Assembly: GCA_014529385.2 (NCBI GenBank)
Contig: CM043962.1
Location: 37,167,098-37,231,097, forward strand
Length of the DNA: 64,000 nucleotides
From: Adiantum capillus-veneris
Lineage: Eukaryota > Streptophyta > Polypodiopsida > Polypodiales > Pteridaceae
Reading direction: 5' to 3'
The stretch's first letter is position 1. Each line of letters begins with the position of its first letter. Below the pieces are notes generated by a model, which saw only the letters and a list, made by a program, of their open reading frames with translations, searched no databases and had not been told where the DNA came from. Below are positions 61,101 to 64,000 of the stretch, piece after piece. Made by a program: the position numbers and the translations under genes.

Positions 61101-62652
61101 TGCTCACAACATCAACAATTCAAGTCCAATTTCAATTTTGAAAAAACCACCAGGTTCAATTTTTTATATCCAAATTCAGTTTAGAAAGGGCCACTAGACT
61201 CCCTGTGATGTCCTCTAGCTATGGTACAAATTTTGTATCAAATTGTGTTAGACGAACATGGATTGCGATCCATGTGCCTTAGTGCCAAAATGTATTGAAT
61301 CTTGACACATAGCTAGTCCTTGGTCTACTGATGCTCGCTATATGGTTTTTGAGTGTTTCGGAGTTTTTTTAAGGTCATCCAAAAACCAATTTTAGGGTAT
61401 GTTCAAGTGGTTTCCTCCCTTTATCTATTTTTTGCCCTTTTAGCCCACCTTTTGACCTTTTTTGATAAGAGTCTTTGGGAGAAAGTACTTCAAATGTTAT
61501 CACTTTTCTACCTATCTACTATCAGCTCAAAATTTCAAAAAGGTACATGGATTGCGATCCATGTTTGGCAAGATTTTGGAATGATCTTTTGTGAGTTTGT
61601 GATAGAGGGTATGGTGATGCTCTTCCCCAAATCTTTTTGGATTTGACCAACTTTTGCAAGTCATAAGCAATATTTTATGTCTGCTTTGTGGTTTTGTGTA
61701 AACAACTCCTTTTTTGGTATTTTGATCAGGTTTTTTCACTTTTCTGTTGTGGCTCCTTTTGGAAAAGTTGTTCCCTTAGTAATAAGGAGTACACTAATCA
61801 AATTTCCCTTGCAAATGTCTACCAGGTACATGGATCACGATCCATGTTTGACAGCACCTGGTCATGATTTTTTTTCCTGCTGGTTCCCTAGTTCTAATTG
61901 ATCATAATTCTCACCCCTTTTTGAATTTGGACAAATAAAAGTTCAGTTTTCCTAAATTTTCTCAATTTTCAAGGTTTTGCTCTGCTTAGCCTAATTTCTT
62001 GATTTAAATGAGCTTTTAGCACTCTATTTCTAGCCAAACTCAAGGTTATAATGCCTGAGAGTCTGTTCTAAGCAAAGGAAACAATTTTTTCTCATTTTGC
62101 CAGAAAGGTACAGGGATCACAATCCAAATGTTGGGAAGGCAAACTGGAAAAATCCTGCACAGTCTGTCTCTAGAAAGCTTGTATATCCCCTTTTTGCAAG
62201 TTTTGTTGGGTTGGGTTCAACTTTGAGGCTTTGACCATCAATTTTTTAACTTTTCAGAGTTATGGCCTTTGGCACCAAAATAAGGTTTTGGACAGTTTTT
62301 TCCTTGATCCTCTTGGCCCAAATTGATGGTGGAAATTGTTACTTAATCTACTCCTATAAACTAAAATAGATGCACAAACATAAATGAATTTAACAGTACA
62401 AAAAAGACAGCAAAGTGTGGTGAAACAGTCCTTTCCAATCATGGGAAAATCAAAGAACAAAATACTCTCTTGTACTTTACTCACAATTTTCTTTGCTCAT
62501 AAGGAGTAACACTGGCTAGTTTTGGACTCCAGTCTCTACTAAGCACTAAACCTATGTCTAGATGCTTTATTGTCCACGTGTAAGCGGAATGGGTGTCAAA
62601 AGCTTTGGAGGGGATTTTTTGTACACTGAGTCACTTACCACCTAAGAATCAA
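61101..62652 (-). other. Gypsy 5' leader with periodic palindromes
   Basis: About 1.55 kb without a credible gene, between the primer site and the first open segment. It holds copies of the 18-bp palindromic motif at 61257, 61546, 61829 and 62111 (listed separately). Sequence between them is diverged, AT-rich and shows only faint similarity among units. Confidence 0.7.
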
Positions 62653-63021
62653 CTTCCCTAGCAACGACACCAATGTTAGCGGGTTGCTGTGCGACGGACG
62701 TCTGCAACATAGCTTTTTGGTACTAACATAATGTCAATATGCAAGGAAGCGACTTGGGATGGGGCACAGAGAATTAATGAGAGTGTCAATCTCACCAAAG
62801 TGAACTCAGAGGGCTATTCATACTACAACAAAAGCACATCAATCACTTCCTAGTCCAATAATTAGTATATGTCTGATCTCACGCTCTAGGTTATCACATC
62901 TTTTCGGCATCCAAACAAATTTGGAATGCAACAAAACTTAAGGAGAGGTATAACAACACCTATAAGTACAATCCTGCCAAGTTCTGCAGTCATCTGGGAA
63001 GGTACATAAATCACAATCCAT
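61257..63021. repeat. 18-bp palindromic motif, five copies
   Basis: CATGGATTGCGATCCATG at 61257-61274 and 61546-61563, CATGGATCACGATCCATG at 61829-61846, a decayed copy CAGGGATCACAATCCAAATG at 62111-62130, and CATAAATCACAATCCATC at about 63004-63021 (inside the LTR). All but the first are preceded by AGGTA or GGTA. Spacings are 289, 283, 282 and about 893 bp (near 3 x 298). The inferred core ATGGATCGCGATCCAT is a perfect dyad. Confidence 0.92.
62653..62672 (-). other. Gypsy primer binding site (tRNA-Asp-like)
   Basis: The minus strand reads TGGTGTCGTTGCTAGGGAAG, close to TGGCGCCGTTGCCGGGGA, the primer site of Athila/Tat gypsy elements. All differences in the first 15 bases are C-to-T type. 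It directly follows the LTR end. Confidence 0.8.
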
Positions 63022-64000
63022 CACAAAAAATTTGCAAAAAACTGAAATAAAACTATACAGAAAGGTCCCCTTTAAGCATAGAAGCACTTATCCAAGGTCA
63101 AAACATCAAAAAACAACCATTTAACACTAGGTTGGTAATGGGACACTTTTATGTCCTGTTAAGTGACCATTTTCCTTGAATTATGTCAAGAGTTTCAAAA
63201 TGGATTTTGAGGTGCTATCTATCTAGAAACTTGTCTCATGAGTTGAAAAAAACTCGACATTTTTTTGGAATATCAATTCCATCTTTAACATTGTCCTTGC
63301 ACAACATTTCACAACCTAAACTGTGTGAAAAAACGGATCCAGTTTTTGGCTTTTTTTAACTTTTTGCAACTATACCACTCTAGAATTCATGTTTGTGAGG
63401 TCTATAATGCTATAGAACTATCTTTAGTAGTCCTCGACATGTCCTAATGCTTCGAGGGAGAAATAAATATCAAAGTTGTAAGTTATGACCAAATTACAAA
63501 AATTGTCAAATCCTGTTTTTTAGCCAATTTTAGCTCTTCTATGATGTTTTTGGTGGATTTCATGATATCCAAATGCATTTTTGATTTTGTATGTCTCATA
63601 TTGTAACATAAAGCTAACATTCCTTGAGTTTTGGGGCACCTAATACCCTATTTTTCATAGTACACAACGATGGTTGATTTTTTCTATTATAGAAGAAAAC
63701 GAAACATTCTAGTATATCAAGTATAGATTTTTCAATATTGTTAGTTTCTTGTGACAACTACATGCATTTTGTAGGTAGTAACCATATCTAGTCATAAGGA
63801 TCAAATTTGGCTAGATATTGAATAGTTTCTATGGGATTCTACAACTCATAATGTTGAACCCAGTTTTTTCATGTTTGCTGTATTTAACACTTCATCTTTG
63901 TCCCCAAGATTCCCCTTGGTAAGAGATGTATTATTCTTTTGATATGCTCCATGGCTCCTTATGAACATAAAGGACAATAGGGAACTAAGAAAACATGCAT
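62674..64000 (-). repeat. Gypsy 5' LTR, partial
   Basis: On the plus strand it starts TGTTAGCGGGTTGC at 62674, one base past the primer site, so the minus-strand LTR ends ...CCGCTAACA. It continues beyond the right window edge, giving an LTR longer than 1.3 kb, which is normal for Tat/Athila types. No gene inside; the far end cannot be seen. Confidence 0.72.

Overview
The window looks like repeat-dense nuclear DNA of a land plant with a large genome. Evidence is the stacked LTR retrotransposons with plant-type primer sites (TGGTATCAGAGC for copia, a tRNA-Asp-like site for a Tat/Athila-like gypsy element), a LINE, spliced genes, and very long (AC)n and (AG)n microsatellites. A fern or other seed-free plant is my guess; nothing seen is species-specific. 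I found no intact host gene, rRNA or tRNA gene. Almost every coding stretch is a decayed mobile-element gene with stops or frameshifts.

Left part (1-31692). Positions 1-2985 hold the 3' half of a degenerate Ty3/gypsy chromovirus (protease, RT, RNase H, integrase, chromodomain). Positions 5166-11204 are a complete non-autonomous LTR element: 143-bp LTRs, primer site, polypurine tract and the target duplication ATAGA, but no gag-pol. Its 3' end carries a template-switch-like duplication plus an inverted fragment. From 15.8 to 25.6 kb three copies of an unclassified repeat of about 1.7 kb each end in a long (AC)n array. Positions 25640-31692 contain two broken copia elements in opposite orientation that share one LTR family.

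Right part (31693-64000). One minus-strand Tat/Athila-like gypsy element runs from its 5' LTR (62674 to beyond the right edge) through leader, gag, protease, RT and RNase H to 54418, and resumes at 35778 with integrase and an extra protease-like domain. It is split by an 18.6-kb DNA transposon at 35779-54417.

That transposon is the most interesting object here. It has perfect 22-bp terminal inverted repeats and a 4-bp target duplication ATGT. Removing it with one ATGT copy restores an uninterrupted reading frame across the gypsy integrase zinc-finger module. It carries two convergent, decayed, spliced genes: a plus-strand gene or gene pair (basic leader, coiled coil, RING finger, acidic repeats, FCP1/NIF-type phosphatase domain) and a minus-strand RNase-H-fold transposase with a D, D, D-type signature. 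Both gene regions contain arrays of the palindrome GGTAGCTACC, which also lies just inside the termini. The 4-bp duplication and protein motifs suggest a relative of the Sola superfamily, an assignment made from memory. The transposon was later hit by a copia element (now a solo LTR, target duplication TGAGG), an internally deleted copia element with 192-bp LTRs, and a 5'-truncated LINE. The gypsy leader contains an 18-bp palindromic motif recurring about every 283 bp, a second unexplained structure.
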